Positions 20,928 through 31,499 of a stretch of DNA of 64,000 nucleotides are shown here, one piece after another. The notes under the pieces were generated by a model. The model was not told the DNA's origin. It saw only the letters and a program-made list of their open reading frames with translations, and did no database searches. The stretch comes from Vesta saturnalis (taxonomy: Eukaryota; Arthropoda; Insecta; Coleoptera; Lampyridae). How positions within the stretch are numbered: position 1 is the stretch's first letter; every line of letters starts with the position of its first letter. The stretch is taken from the NCBI GenBank assembly GCA_036346205.1, contig JARFJB010002143.1, forward strand, positions 1,559,001 through 1,623,000, written 5' to 3'. The position numbers and the translations under genes were made by a program.

Positions 20928-23900
20928 TTAGTCAGCTAATCTGGATGGTCCAGGTTCGTTTGGTTGAGCAATATCATCATCTACGGAGCACTCCTGTATC
21001 TCTGACTGTTCTTCCTCGTCATCTAGCATGGAGGGTCTGTTGCTGCATGCTTCACCATTGCATTTTCCACACATCACGGTACATGGAAGCCCTCCTCGGC
21101 GACAGTCACATCTTTGAGTACAGTCAGTTTTACAGTTACAAAAAACCAACTTCAATAAATGTTCGGGGGCCACAGGGTCAAGTGTAGGAATTGGCAAGAG
21201 TTGTCCCTCTTTTTTCTTCCATCCCCAGTCAGTAGTAGGAAGTTCTACCCCACGCCTGGACTGAACTTGATGAAAAACTCTGTATCTGTGTTGCTTTGCT
21301 GCTCCGGATGTTGGTGGTAGCACCGAGTGATCAAACTTTCTATAAACTAGTTGTTTAGCTATAACTTTTTTATAACAGGTAAATCTGGTTTTGCTTAAGT
21401 CATCTGAAGAAACGCGGCCATTGTATATTAATTTTAAGAAATACTCCCCTGCTTGAGCAATATCCTCTTTAGTGGAATGTGTATCATTGAATGCAGAAAC
21501 CTTTTGCCTTAATATCTCGTTCGATTGCAAAAGTTTAAAAGCTTGTTTTTTACCTTTATTGAAAAGTGAAGAGGTTGTATCGCAACCTGTAACTGCATGT
21601 AGAAAAGCAATGTGATTTTTACACGTGCTTCCTGGATTAGCTTGCTATTAAACACTTTTTGTGGCTTAAACTTTGTTGCTGGAATTAACATAAAACATTC
21701 TTCATTACGTTTTGCTAGAGTTATCATTATAACCGGGAGATCAGTGTCCTCGCCGATTATAACTCCTTTCTTATTTTCATTAGAAAATGTGAGAGCTGTA
21801 TTCACGATGTAGGTGTCAGCATCCCCCGGAGAAATTTGAACTTTAAATTTAGCAGCTGTCAATTTTGCGGCCAAGAATGAAATAAAGTTAGTTTTGTTCG
21901 ATGAATTTTCAGAAATTCTGACTGCGTATAAGAAGGAAACATTGAATCAGCTACAACAATATCCACGGACTTCTTATTCTTATTTGTTCTTCTAATATGC
22001 TCTGCATTTTTCGTACCGCATTCACTTCCATTGTAGCCATCAAAAACAATAATACTATCAGGGCTATAGTGTCTTTTTATATAGTCGATGTAACTGTCAC
22101 ATATTTGGGAAAACGAAGCAGGTTTTGGCCAAACCACTCTATGCAAAAGGTAACCACCGTCTATCACAAAACAAGGTTCTAAAGGTAATGCGATAGTTGT
22201 CGGAGAACATTCTTCTAGGATACCAATTAAAGATGACTTTTTCCCTTTTCTCAATGAAATAGAATCAAACAGGGATGTTGGCCGTGGAGCTAATTCATAC
22301 TTTAAACATGATTCCAGTTCTTCGTCAGTCTTTACAGTGCAAACTATTCGATGAAAGAGTTGGTTGGAATTGATTTTGATTTCTTCATTGCCGATGTTTA
22401 TTGTTTTCATAATAGCTGCCATATTTTTCACTTTATCTTGCGCAAGAACGTTGCTTTATCAAAAGGTTTTCCAACAAACTTGTTTTGAGACATTTGACCT
22501 ATTACTTTTGCGTTATCACAATTTATTGAAATATCTGCTTCTAGGCCAGTACTTAAAGAAATCAATCCGTCGAAAGCGCCTTCAAATGGAGAGTGATTTC
22601 GAAGCCAAATTAAGAATTTATTGAAATCAGCGGTGTCTCGTATTTTACGGGAGTCGCGTAGCTCTACATGTTGCTCACTGTATAAGGGCGATTCTCCAGT
22701 AAATTTTTCTACCGCACATATAAGGTTTACAGCGGCAGGAATTGTATTAACCCAGCGTGCGATTGTTGAATCTCTGAGACCACGGCCACGTGTAAGTCCT
22801 CCTTCCACTTTCATGGATCTCATTAACACCTGCTCGATAGTAAGGTCTGTCCAAATGCCACTCTAGAATTTTGATGTTCGGCGAATAGTAAAATATCAAA
22901 TGGCAACAAATTTGTTATACTCCTCTTTAGGCATATGAGTGGCAAGTTCTAGCATAAGCTGTAAATAAGCATGAGCTGATTTTGCATAGTGATTACGTCC
23001 AGCAGCGTATAAAGAAGGCAACATACGCTGAACTGAATATAAATGCAATTGCCAATCGCCTGTTCTTTCAGCTCTAACAAAAGTAAGTAATATTTGTACC
23101 ATCTCAATATACTGGCTCCAAAGCGCTGCGGTACGGTTTCTGGAGGACTAGCTCTTTAAAATCGACTCTAATGCTGAGGAAATTGAAGATATATCCTCGT
23201 AAATAGCATTATCATCGGAATCGTTATTACTTGAGTTTAATATGTTTTCATAATGCATTTTAATCTTCTTAATTTGGTCACCTGAAATTATTTCCTTTTG
23301 ATTAGTTGCTCCAGAGGTATAGTACCTAGAGCGAGTAGAGTTAATAAATGGCCTCGGAATGCTCTAGCATATGAATGTCCAGATAACAAGGAACTGATTG
23401 TATTTTTCGCATAAACTTGTTCCCACAACTGTTCAATACCACTTCCTTCCATTATATACCCAATAGCGCCCATATACGACATTAGAAGGTGAAATCCACC
23501 GAGACGAACAATGACTGATGACAATGCATGTTGAAGAGAAGTATAGACAGTTGATGAATTTGTTGGTGACATATCTGCAAAAGGTAGGGGACATATTGCT
23601 GACGTTTGATATTCCTGACTTTGATTTTTGTTTGAACTATCCATAAAACCACTCCAACCTGTAAGAGGGATATCAAAACAGCAAGGACCTGACATCCACA
23701 TAACATTCATAAGTTGTGCAGTAGTGGGCTCTATTTTTATAAGACCGACATCAGAAAAAATGAGTTTATCTAAACCACAGTTTTGTCGGCGATTGTATAT
23801 TTTTATCTTAATGTTTCCGTATTTGCCAATAGGGTCAGTATTTGTAAGCTTCTTTGGTCGGAGAACAGGTAAGTCATTTTGAAGTAGGTGAGCTGGTGTG

Positions 23901-25183
23901 ACACATTCAATTCCTCCCATCACATGAAATGTTCCATAACCGTCAATTGTTCGAACGTTATGGTCCGCATTAACAAATACAAATTGTAAAAATGCTCTGG
24001 GATCTATCCTCATAACGTCGTTTTCGGTTAACGAATTCTCGTATTTTAACACTTCTTTGTAAGAAATGGAAATACCTATGTTGGACAACATGTCTATAAG
24101 TGTTCTTGATGCAAACTTCTTGTGTACATATATTCCTAAGCCAACCTGCAAAGGAGATAAATAACTTCTTAGTGGGGCCGCAGCTATTATAGAATTTACC
24201 ACAGTAACAATTTTCTTGTCTGAGGGCTGCGAATTTTTACCTTTGGATTTCATAACAGATTGCAATAAGCATCTCAAGCTATCGGGGATAAGATTATAAC
24301 CTCCTGAGACTATTTCTTCAACGCGGTAGTTATCATATTTACAGGTGAAGGAGTAAATATCTTCTTTGATCATCATTTCGGCAGCTTCAACGATACGCAT
24401 TCGCTCGTCTTTACCATTATTTAATCTGTCCTTATACCACTTATCATTCAGGATACGAGAAGCTGTGCCACGGAAACAAACAGTCCATTTTCCACTTTTC
24501 GATGTCATACAAATGGCATCACCATAATGAGCCTTTTCATTTTAACATGTTCTTCAGAATAAACTTCTCCGTCGGGGGAATTTTCTTTCATTATTGATAT
24601 CAATTCTTTTATGTCATACTGACATTCATCATTATTTTCTAAAAAATTACGCAGCTCATAAAATGCGTTATTATTTTGACTTATTTCCCTTGGGATTACT
24701 TCCATGTTGGTTAAATAGCATAGCACGATTTATGGTATCGGGCTTCGGACGCTACTAAGTCTATAACTGAATTTACAAGTACCAGAACTTGATTTCCCCA
24801 TTCGTCATAACGCTCGTTACAAATTTTGATAATATTGTCTTTCATTTTCATAGTTGAGTTGAAATGGGATTTCGCTTCGGATGGTTATAGTCCGGAACTT
24901 CGGCACAAAAAAGACACATGGTTTTAAAGTCAAACTGAAAGTCTAATTGCCGTAATTCCCGATGAGGCTCTTCTTTGGATTCCTGCTCTTTCTCTTTTAC
25001 ACGCCGTATATATCTACATTTTGTATGTACTTCAACGGAATCTTTGTTTTCAAGCAGTATATGCACATTATCATTTCGAAGAATACTCATTCTTTTCATA
25101 TTTTCAATTCCTTTTTGCACTTTAACTATTTGTCCGCCAATTAAAGTTTTCTTACACAGAACACAAATTTCCGAAGTTTCCAT
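20928..25183 (-). pseudogene. AcademX-like transposon gene with XPG-type nuclease
   Basis: Minus-strand order: (1) Cys-rich N-terminus at 25183-24848 (CVLCKK, VHTKC, FDFKTMCLFC). (2) 24847-24510, VNSVIDLVASEARYHKSC and NDECQYDIKELISIMKE. (3) A long open frame 24508-23288 of about 407 codons with CFRGTASRIL, FVFVNADHNVRTIDG and FHVMGGIECVTP. (4) 23280-22830, SRNRTAALWSQYIEM, FVRAERTGDWQLHL and YAKSAHAYLQLM. (5) 22829-22428, MRSMKVEGGLTRGRG. (6) 22431-21530, an XPG/FEN-like nuclease: FVIDGGYLLHRVVW, IIVFDGYNG, SPGDADTYIV, VIIGEDTDLPV and HAVTGCDTTSSLFNKGKKQA. (7) A Cys-rich tail (CNCKTDCTQRCDC, MCGKCNGEACSN) ending at 20928. Frame changes near 24730, 24505, 23285, 22440, 21905 and 21620, and internal TAGs, inactivate it. 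The XPG fold is well supported; the Academ assignment rests on known XPG-encoding Academ elements. Confidence 0.7.
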
Positions 25184-25389
25184 ATTGGGATATAAAACAC
25201 AAAGGTATTTCTACACCAGAATATAAAAATTTCCGCCCTATTTGAAAACTAGATCCATCCGTCCCGCGTCCCCACCACCAGGCACACGCTGCAACACCAG
25301 AAATTATGAATTGCTATACTTAAGGCTACCCGTTTACCAATTTTTAGCTTTATATATTGTTTTAGAAATCTTTATTAATAATTGGCTAA
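25184..25389. other. Non-coding flank
   Basis: No TIR matching the far side of the XPG element was found by eye. Confidence 0.3.
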
Positions 25390-25825
25390 TTACACTGTAC
25401 TAATAATGTAAAATACAGAACCACGTTTGGTCAGTACTGTAGATAAAATTTTTAGCCTATACCTCGCACTCCGTAGTTTCTTAGTAACCTGTTCTATATA
25501 TAATTTCCAATTCAAGTTCTGGTTTATAATAAATAATGTTATCCACACAGCAGCCAAAACACATGAAGTGCATTGTGTCATAGTTGATCGTTACTAATCT
25601 GTTGTGAAACCATGTAAAAATATTGGGCAAGTCCGATTCGGCTGCTATTTTCACCTCTCCCCAGTTATTACCTACATATAAGATTACGGTGTCGTTAGCA
25701 AAACTATAGATTGTTGCAAGTGTTGGGAGAGAAAAAAGTTCATTTAGGTAGTTTGTGCGACCAATAGCAACAGACGCGCACAGACTTTGTCGAGTCCGGA
25801 TGGCCGCTTTCCAATTTCGCGTCAT
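25390..25825 (-). pseudogene. LINE reverse transcriptase fragment
   Basis: Frame 25825-25481 reads TIYSFANDTVILYVGNNWGE, then LPNIFTWFHNRLVTINYDTM and MCFGC. This follows the catalytic and following blocks of non-LTR RTs (SFADDTVLL.....W......L......WF..N.L..N..KT). The catalytic FADD is altered to FAND. An overlapping frame 25581-25390 continues with LNWKLYIEQVTKKLRSARYRL, like the later palm and thumb. It is a short, dead fragment of unclear clade. Confidence 0.7.
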
Positions 25826-25974
25826 CTAGCGCTGTCCCGATCTCTCAGTGCAATTTTTGTTGACAATATTTGATTCCTCATTAATGTTTGCGTTTGTTAC
25901 TAAAGGTTAGAATCCCCCTCCCCCCTCCCGTTTTTTATCGCTTTTAGCCGCGCAAAATATTTCAATAGTGGATC

Positions 25975-26395
25975 CTCTTCTTATACAATATAAAGTTTTC
26001 ACAAAGCATCGACTACATCACAATCTACATCATCTTCCGAAAGGTACATCTCTACCCCCTGCAGTTGAGACACGTGACAATACTGTTTTAAGAAAATACT
26101 TGAACATTCTGGAAGGTCTGATATGTTCTTTAGTGATTTCCAAGCCTTCTTCTTTCCCATTCTGTAGAGTGTAGACGTGTTATCGCATCCCGTCATTGCA
26201 TCCCAGAAGAGGATGCGATCGTTCCAGATATCGGGATGGCTTCGCATGTTGTGAACTTGTTTTGTTTGATATGGTTGATGCTAGACTCAACATGGTGATC
26301 GAATTGTTGTTATTAAAATGGGCAATCAACATGATCAAAATATAAGTATCTCTAGCGACGAATTTTCTAACCTTCAATAACAACCGCAAATATTA
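25975..26395 (-). pseudogene. Second XPG-like (AcademX-type) nuclease fragment
   Basis: Frame 26389-26180 includes KFVARDTYILIMLIAHF, corresponding to the 'GEDTDL..L' block. Frame 26247-25999 reads ILFWDAMTGCDNTSTLYRMGKKKAW, which corresponds to HAVTGCDTTSSLFNKGKKQA in the larger copy at 20.9-25.2 kb. The two genes differ clearly, so this is another lineage and not a recent duplicate. Only the C-terminal half of the nuclease domain remains. Confidence 0.7.
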
Positions 26396-27960
26396 ATGAG
26401 GATTCAAAGATTGTGTTAAAAAATTGCTGTAAAAGACCGAAGCAGCCAAATTTGAAAGCAGCGATACGGACTTGATAAAGTCTGCCGCCCAGGGGGGCGA
26501 AGGCTCCGTGCTATTGAACGCACAGATTCTGGCACTTTTCGTTGTTAACCGTTCTCTAGGAAATATTTTGAAATGCCGTTTTCAGGGGGGGGGGTTATTA
26601 TATTTAGTCTATGGCCAACTCGGCGCAGCGGTCATTGCCACAAATCAATCAGTTCTTCCGCAATGGTCGTTTCAGTACTATTCAACGCTTCACGAAAGTT
26701 CCAGGCGTTTTAGGCCCCGTGATTCCAGGAGCCGGGGCGGGAAGTTTGGGGACCTTTGACATATTGTTCAGAACAGCAAATAGAACAATTATGCACATTT
26801 TTATCTTTACAATAATTACTTCGGAGTTAAAACCTAAAGTTACCGAGTTATATGCAATGTTGTGAAATATATTGTATGCAACGCATATCAGAGAACGACC
26901 AAAAGAATAATACCATTTTTAAATCAGAAGGAAAAAAACTTAAAAGCACATTGAAAATACCGAGACATACATAAAAAATTGTCAAAAGACGAACAGCAGG
27001 AACAGAAAAAATAAACAAGAGTTGCACAGAGAAAGAAAAACCACGTAAAGAAAATACCAATGTAATACTGGTAAAGACAAAGAGACATTACAAGTATATT
27101 AAATTAAATTAAGTTTTTGGTAAAAGTCAAACTCCACTCTGTTATACGTCCAACATGCACTATCGCGTAATTTTATTAAAATAATCGGGCTGCCGACTAA
27201 TCTCGCCGAAGAAGGCTATGGGTTTTAGTAAGATGTACAATGTTTGAAATATTGCTTCAAAATTCACACTTACTCTAAAATAAATTCAAAATCGATAATA
27301 CACGTCATAATACTCCACTATGGTCGAAATTTATCGATAAAAGATTTTGGGCGAGATGTTACAAAACCTTTACGATCGTAAAAAAGAGGGTAATCTCCCA
27401 CTCGGTAAATTACTGACTCAGTTTCAAACACAAAATTAAGCCTGCTAACCTTAAAATTCGTCAGGATTAATGACCAGACAAATATTGGAAAAACCCACTT
27501 GAATAAATTTTACATGGGTGCAATCAAGAATTAACCATAGGCATTTAAGTATTTTTTTATGAGATGCTCTACTTAAACTTGCATAAAACATTTAATTTAT
27601 ACGCGGGCTCTAGAGAAATGGTAAGCATTAATTGAGTAATCTTTTTGTAATATTCATCAAATGATTAATATAAAACAAGATCAAAGTAATACTATATCAG
27701 TTATGAGTGAACATACATTTTAACCACGACGTAATTAAAATATAAACCCTCTCTAATGAACTATAAATGCACCAAGTTTATTAACTGTCCACTTAATACA
27801 GCAATCGCAAGTAATTGTTTTGTGCGTGTAGGGTCTAGGCTTAAAGTTCGTAGAGTTCAATTTTAATTATAATTTATTTATTATACTGTTACATAAATAA
27901 AATGAATGAATTAATTATGTAACAAAATAAACACCTATGGAACAAGTTTAATAATGTTTT
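26396..27960. other. Non-coding, nothing assigned
   Basis: No conserved protein segment was seen. A run of ten G residues lies near 26585. The frames here are short and lack domain similarity. Confidence 0.4.
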
Positions 27961-28633
27961 AATGTTATTGAGTACACCCGTGCTGCCCTCTCTTGGGTAC
28001 GGCCGGGGGACGGAAGTACGCTTGCAGACAGTCGCGTTGATTTTATTAAAAACCATGTGGCTGGTCTTTAGATTCAAATTCAAATTCAAACACGATTATT
28101 TTATTATGGGTACAATTGTTGATAATGGGATTTTACAATTTCAGTCGGCTGCTCAGGCGAGGTAGCCTCTTCAGCCGGTTGATTACATAGTTTTTTTGAT
28201 TTAATTACATTTCATTTGTTTATAAGTCTATAACATGTTACCTTATTATCTAGGCAAAAAAAAAGAAAAAAAAACATGTTTGGTTGGATTACGTTACTTA
28301 ATTGAGTAATATTTTATTCTTAATCTAGTGGATGTTGTGGGCGGGACTCGTGGGTGGGTGGGTGGTGATTCCTTGGAATCAGGGGGCTGGTCCCTCGGAG
28401 CACCAAAATGGTTCGGGATATCGGAGGTCTGTATAGCTTCCTGCGGGTGTTGCCTGTAGGGAATAGAAAAAATTATTAGTATTGTTATTGCGTTGTTATT
28501 GAATTTTAGAGTTATATAAGTGATTTTGAAGTGATTGAGTAGCAAATGATTGTGTTAATATGTAAAGTTAATTATATGATACAGTTAGCTATACTTATCC
28601 CGGCATCCCTACTCATCGCCGTTCCGGAGATAT
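27961..28633. other. Non-coding region downstream of the Jockey ORF1
   Basis: It contains a short tandem of ATTCAA units near 28072-28092 and a frame at 28545-28294 (minus) with no recognised similarity. ORF2 of a Jockey element would be expected here but its endonuclease motifs are not visible. Confidence 0.4.
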
Positions 28634-30015
28634 TTACACAAAAAGTGCAAACACCTCTTGACCATGTGTGAGGATTACTCGCCACAGGTCAGTCGCAGTT
28701 TGTGACGAAACTAAGGCCGCTGTCACTCGTTGGATGACGGGTAAGACCTTCGCCATATCCAAACCTCCTAGGAGGCCAAGAACAGCGTCGAATCCTAAAG
28801 CGGGTGAAGCGGGCTTTTTCACGTCTGCAGCTTTCACCGCATCCGCTACTTCAGCCATCTCGCTGCCGCTTGCCGTCGCTTTGGTGTGACTAACGCCGGT
28901 TCGGACTAGAGAGGGTGCCGCTGTGGGCGGTGTCCTCTTCTGTCTCTGTTGAGGTGTTTCTTCGGACTTCTTCCGCTGCGGGAGGCGTGACGGTGGAGCT
29001 TCTGTCTTCTTACGCTGCGGGAGACGCGGGTACCTCGGGCAACCCCTGAAGTTGGCCGGATGATCACCACCACAGTTTACGCACCTTGCCCGGTCCGTGC
29101 GGGGTTTGGTGCACTCACTGGAGTGGTGGTGTCCTGCACACTTGACACAGCGTGCCGCCGCTCTACAGCAACGCTGTGCGTGACGGAATCCCTGGCACCG
29201 GTGACACTGCCCGATGCCTGGTCTCCGCCTCAAGTCTTCAGTGGAGACACGTAGGTGAGCCACGTATTCCACCAGCCGGATTTTCTTAAGGTCCTCTTCG
29301 GTTGGTACCTGGACCAGCAGAAGCGGGATCGGTCTGCCTTGTTTTTTCATTCTGAAACAAGAGCTGATGTTAACGTCATGATTTTTAAGCTCAGAGGTAA
29401 CGTCAGCGTCGGAGATTTCTACGGGTATTCCCCGTAGAACCACCTTGAACAAACGTTCCCTCTTTGCCTGATAGGTATGGTACGGTGTACCATGCCTATC
29501 CATATACCGCATTAGCCTGTCATGGTCCTTGGCAGTGGCAGGCTGGATCCGGTATCTCTCGGCGATTGCCTTCACACGTGTGAAGACGATCTCTGGGTGA
29601 TCTAATTCTCGGGAGAATGCAACCCAGTTCTCCTTCTCGCCAGGGATTACTGGCGGAACCCTCTCCCTAGCAGCGGGAATCTCTTCTACGTCCGGGCGGT
29701 CCATGGTGTCAGCTAGGACCTCGAACGCGTTGATAACCGTTGTGGTCGTGGTCGGCGGTCTCTCGAAGATTTCTTCGGCTTCTTCTTCTGGAGCCGGAAC
29801 CCTTCGGACGGTGGCGATTCTTCTTCTGCAACAACGCTGATTGCAGCTACTGGAAGCGGTGTAGCAGCCATCTCTTCTTCCAATTTCTTTGGGTTCTTTT
29901 TCTTCTTGCTCTTCTTCTGGATCACTTCGTCGTAGAAGGGCAAGGGCTCGAATGGGCCTTGCTCTCCGGTCAGGTCGAGGTCGTCTGGTAGCAGGAAATA
30001 CTCGAGCTCATCGTA
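28634..30015 (-). pseudogene. Jockey-like LINE ORF1 (gag-like nucleic-acid-binding protein)
   Basis: The main frame 29704-28634 (356 codons) contains LFKVVLRGIPVEISDADVTS and LLLVQVPTEEDLKKIRLVEY (a PRE_C2HC/RRM-like region), followed by three zinc knuckles at about residues 167-225: CHRCQGFRHAQRCC, CVKCAGHHHSSEC and CVNCGGDHPANFRGC. The spacings CX2CX4HX4C, CX2CX3HX4C and CX2CX3HX6C are those of Jockey-type ORF1 proteins, which bind the element RNA. Upstream, a second frame at 29943-29713 is Lys-rich (KKSKKKKNPKK) and extends to about 30010 (LPDDLDLTGEQGPFEPLPF). It is in a different frame, so a frameshift near 29760-29830 separates the N-terminus. The base composition is richer in GC than the surroundings. 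Confidence 0.85.
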
Positions 30016-30780
30016 ACGACTCCGAAGAGCGTACGGGTGCCTCTGCCGAAACGGTGGCTCTCTACCTCATCATTGTGAAAACGACGCAGGTAGCAGAACG
30101 TATGCACGTAAAAACTTTTAACAAAGTACGTTTACAATGTTAAACGCGATGCTCACTGATCTGCTTGCAGGCAGCGAATGTGGCTGGTCTTGCACAATTC
30201 TCGGTTATTGAGCTAGAATCAAAACTTATTAATGCAGGTGATTTGGATAACATAAATTAATGATATAATCGGTGGGTCGACTACTGGATATACTTAAATA
30301 AAGTGACACTGGTGTGTTTATAGTGTAAAGTTCACAATATAAATGTAGAATTTATTCGTTTTAAAAGTAATGAAATTAATATCAAATTTGTTTATCAGGT
30401 GTAGATAAAATACAGTATTTACGTTTGTTTGTTATGGATGTTTTGGTTAATGTAATATAGAATTGATGAACGGCATGACATTACAATTAATAATTATTGA
30501 TGATGATTATTAATTACCATTATATTTGTATCAAAACATAATTGAATGTTGAAATAAATGTATCAATTCAGCATAACTGGTTTTATTAAAAAGAAATAAA
30601 ATAAAATATGTTTAGTAAAACTTATTATGCAATCTAATTGAAATAATTGTCAGGACTGTGTATAGTGGATTTATTCTAAGATTAATTAGTTTTATCACAA
30701 TATCATAGATGAAATTAACTGACTTGTGCTGTACGTATTTGTAAGTGATACTAGTGGCAATGAATCGGTATATTTTAATT
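30016..30780. other. Non-coding AT-rich region
   Basis: It probably includes the 5' end of the Jockey-like element. A small AT-rich dyad (AATTAATAATTATT / GATTATTAATTA) lies near 30487-30517. Confidence 0.4.
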
Positions 30781-30894
30781 AAATGAAGGTCAGCCACGGT
30801 CCTTTGATCGGCCACCGTCCTTTGAAATAATACGTAAATATGTGATGGCACAAGCCCGGTCTCCCTGGCCATTGACGTATATGAGATATGATAA

Positions 30895-31248
30895 ATGATC
30901 TGGAGCAGTTGTGCCCAAAAACCAGATCAACCTGGTCTTAAAACTGGCGGTGGCGAAAATTATGATAGCTTGTCTGGTGGTCCCCTGTCAATGAAAATAA
31001 GATTTGCGAGTTGTTTGTCGCTTCTAGTAATTGTTCTAGGATATGCTTATATCTGGCTGAATCAAGCCGGAATCTGGAATGTCAAACCTTTAGGTGGTCT
31101 GCCTGGAGCCTGGAGAAATATTAACGCTAGTTGTGACTGGTGTATTTATAGGAGGAGGTTATCCGGAAGGGGCGGGTATGAGAGAAAGTTGCAAAGATCA
31201 GGAAAGTGGGATGCACTTGGAGCGAATTGTAATAAATTTAATATATAA
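30895..31248 (+). CDS. Doubtful 117-codon ORF with one hydrophobic segment
   Basis: An ATG-started frame. Its only notable feature is a hydrophobic run at about residues 38-56 (FASCLSLLVIVLGYAYIWL) that could be a membrane anchor. I do not recognise it. No splice or promoter context supports it and it may be chance or part of a degraded element. Confidence 0.2.
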   Translation: MIWSSCAQKPDQPGLKTGGGENYDSLSGGPLSMKIRFASCLSLLVIVLGYAYIWLNQAGIWNVKPLGGLPGAWRNINASCDWCIYRRRLSGRGGYERKLQRSGKWDALGANCNKFNI

Positions 31249-31499
31249 AATATTTTAATGTATTAAATTAAATTGCATTACATTAATAGTAATCACGAGC
31301 AAGCGTACTAAAACGTGCTAGGCATTATCGTGCATGGCTCACATTACATGTTCCGTCGCTAAAGAGATATCCTTAAGAATCTCTGATAATGATTCTTCCA
31401 AAAAATGTTAATATAAATCACCTTCAAGTCTTCTTGGTAGAAATACGGGTTCATTTAGCTAAATATCCACAGTTACAACCCAAATTGATTGTAACATAA
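31249..31499. other. Non-coding spacer
   Basis: Nothing recognised before the 3' end of the inverted RTE copy. Confidence 0.3.

Noticed and set aside
21000..21130. A tesmin/CXC-type host DNA-binding domain
   Set aside because: The Cys pattern (CNCKTDC..CDC..GLPC) is similar, but it follows directly on the XPG domain in a broken TE-like gene, so it is better read as the tail of that element.
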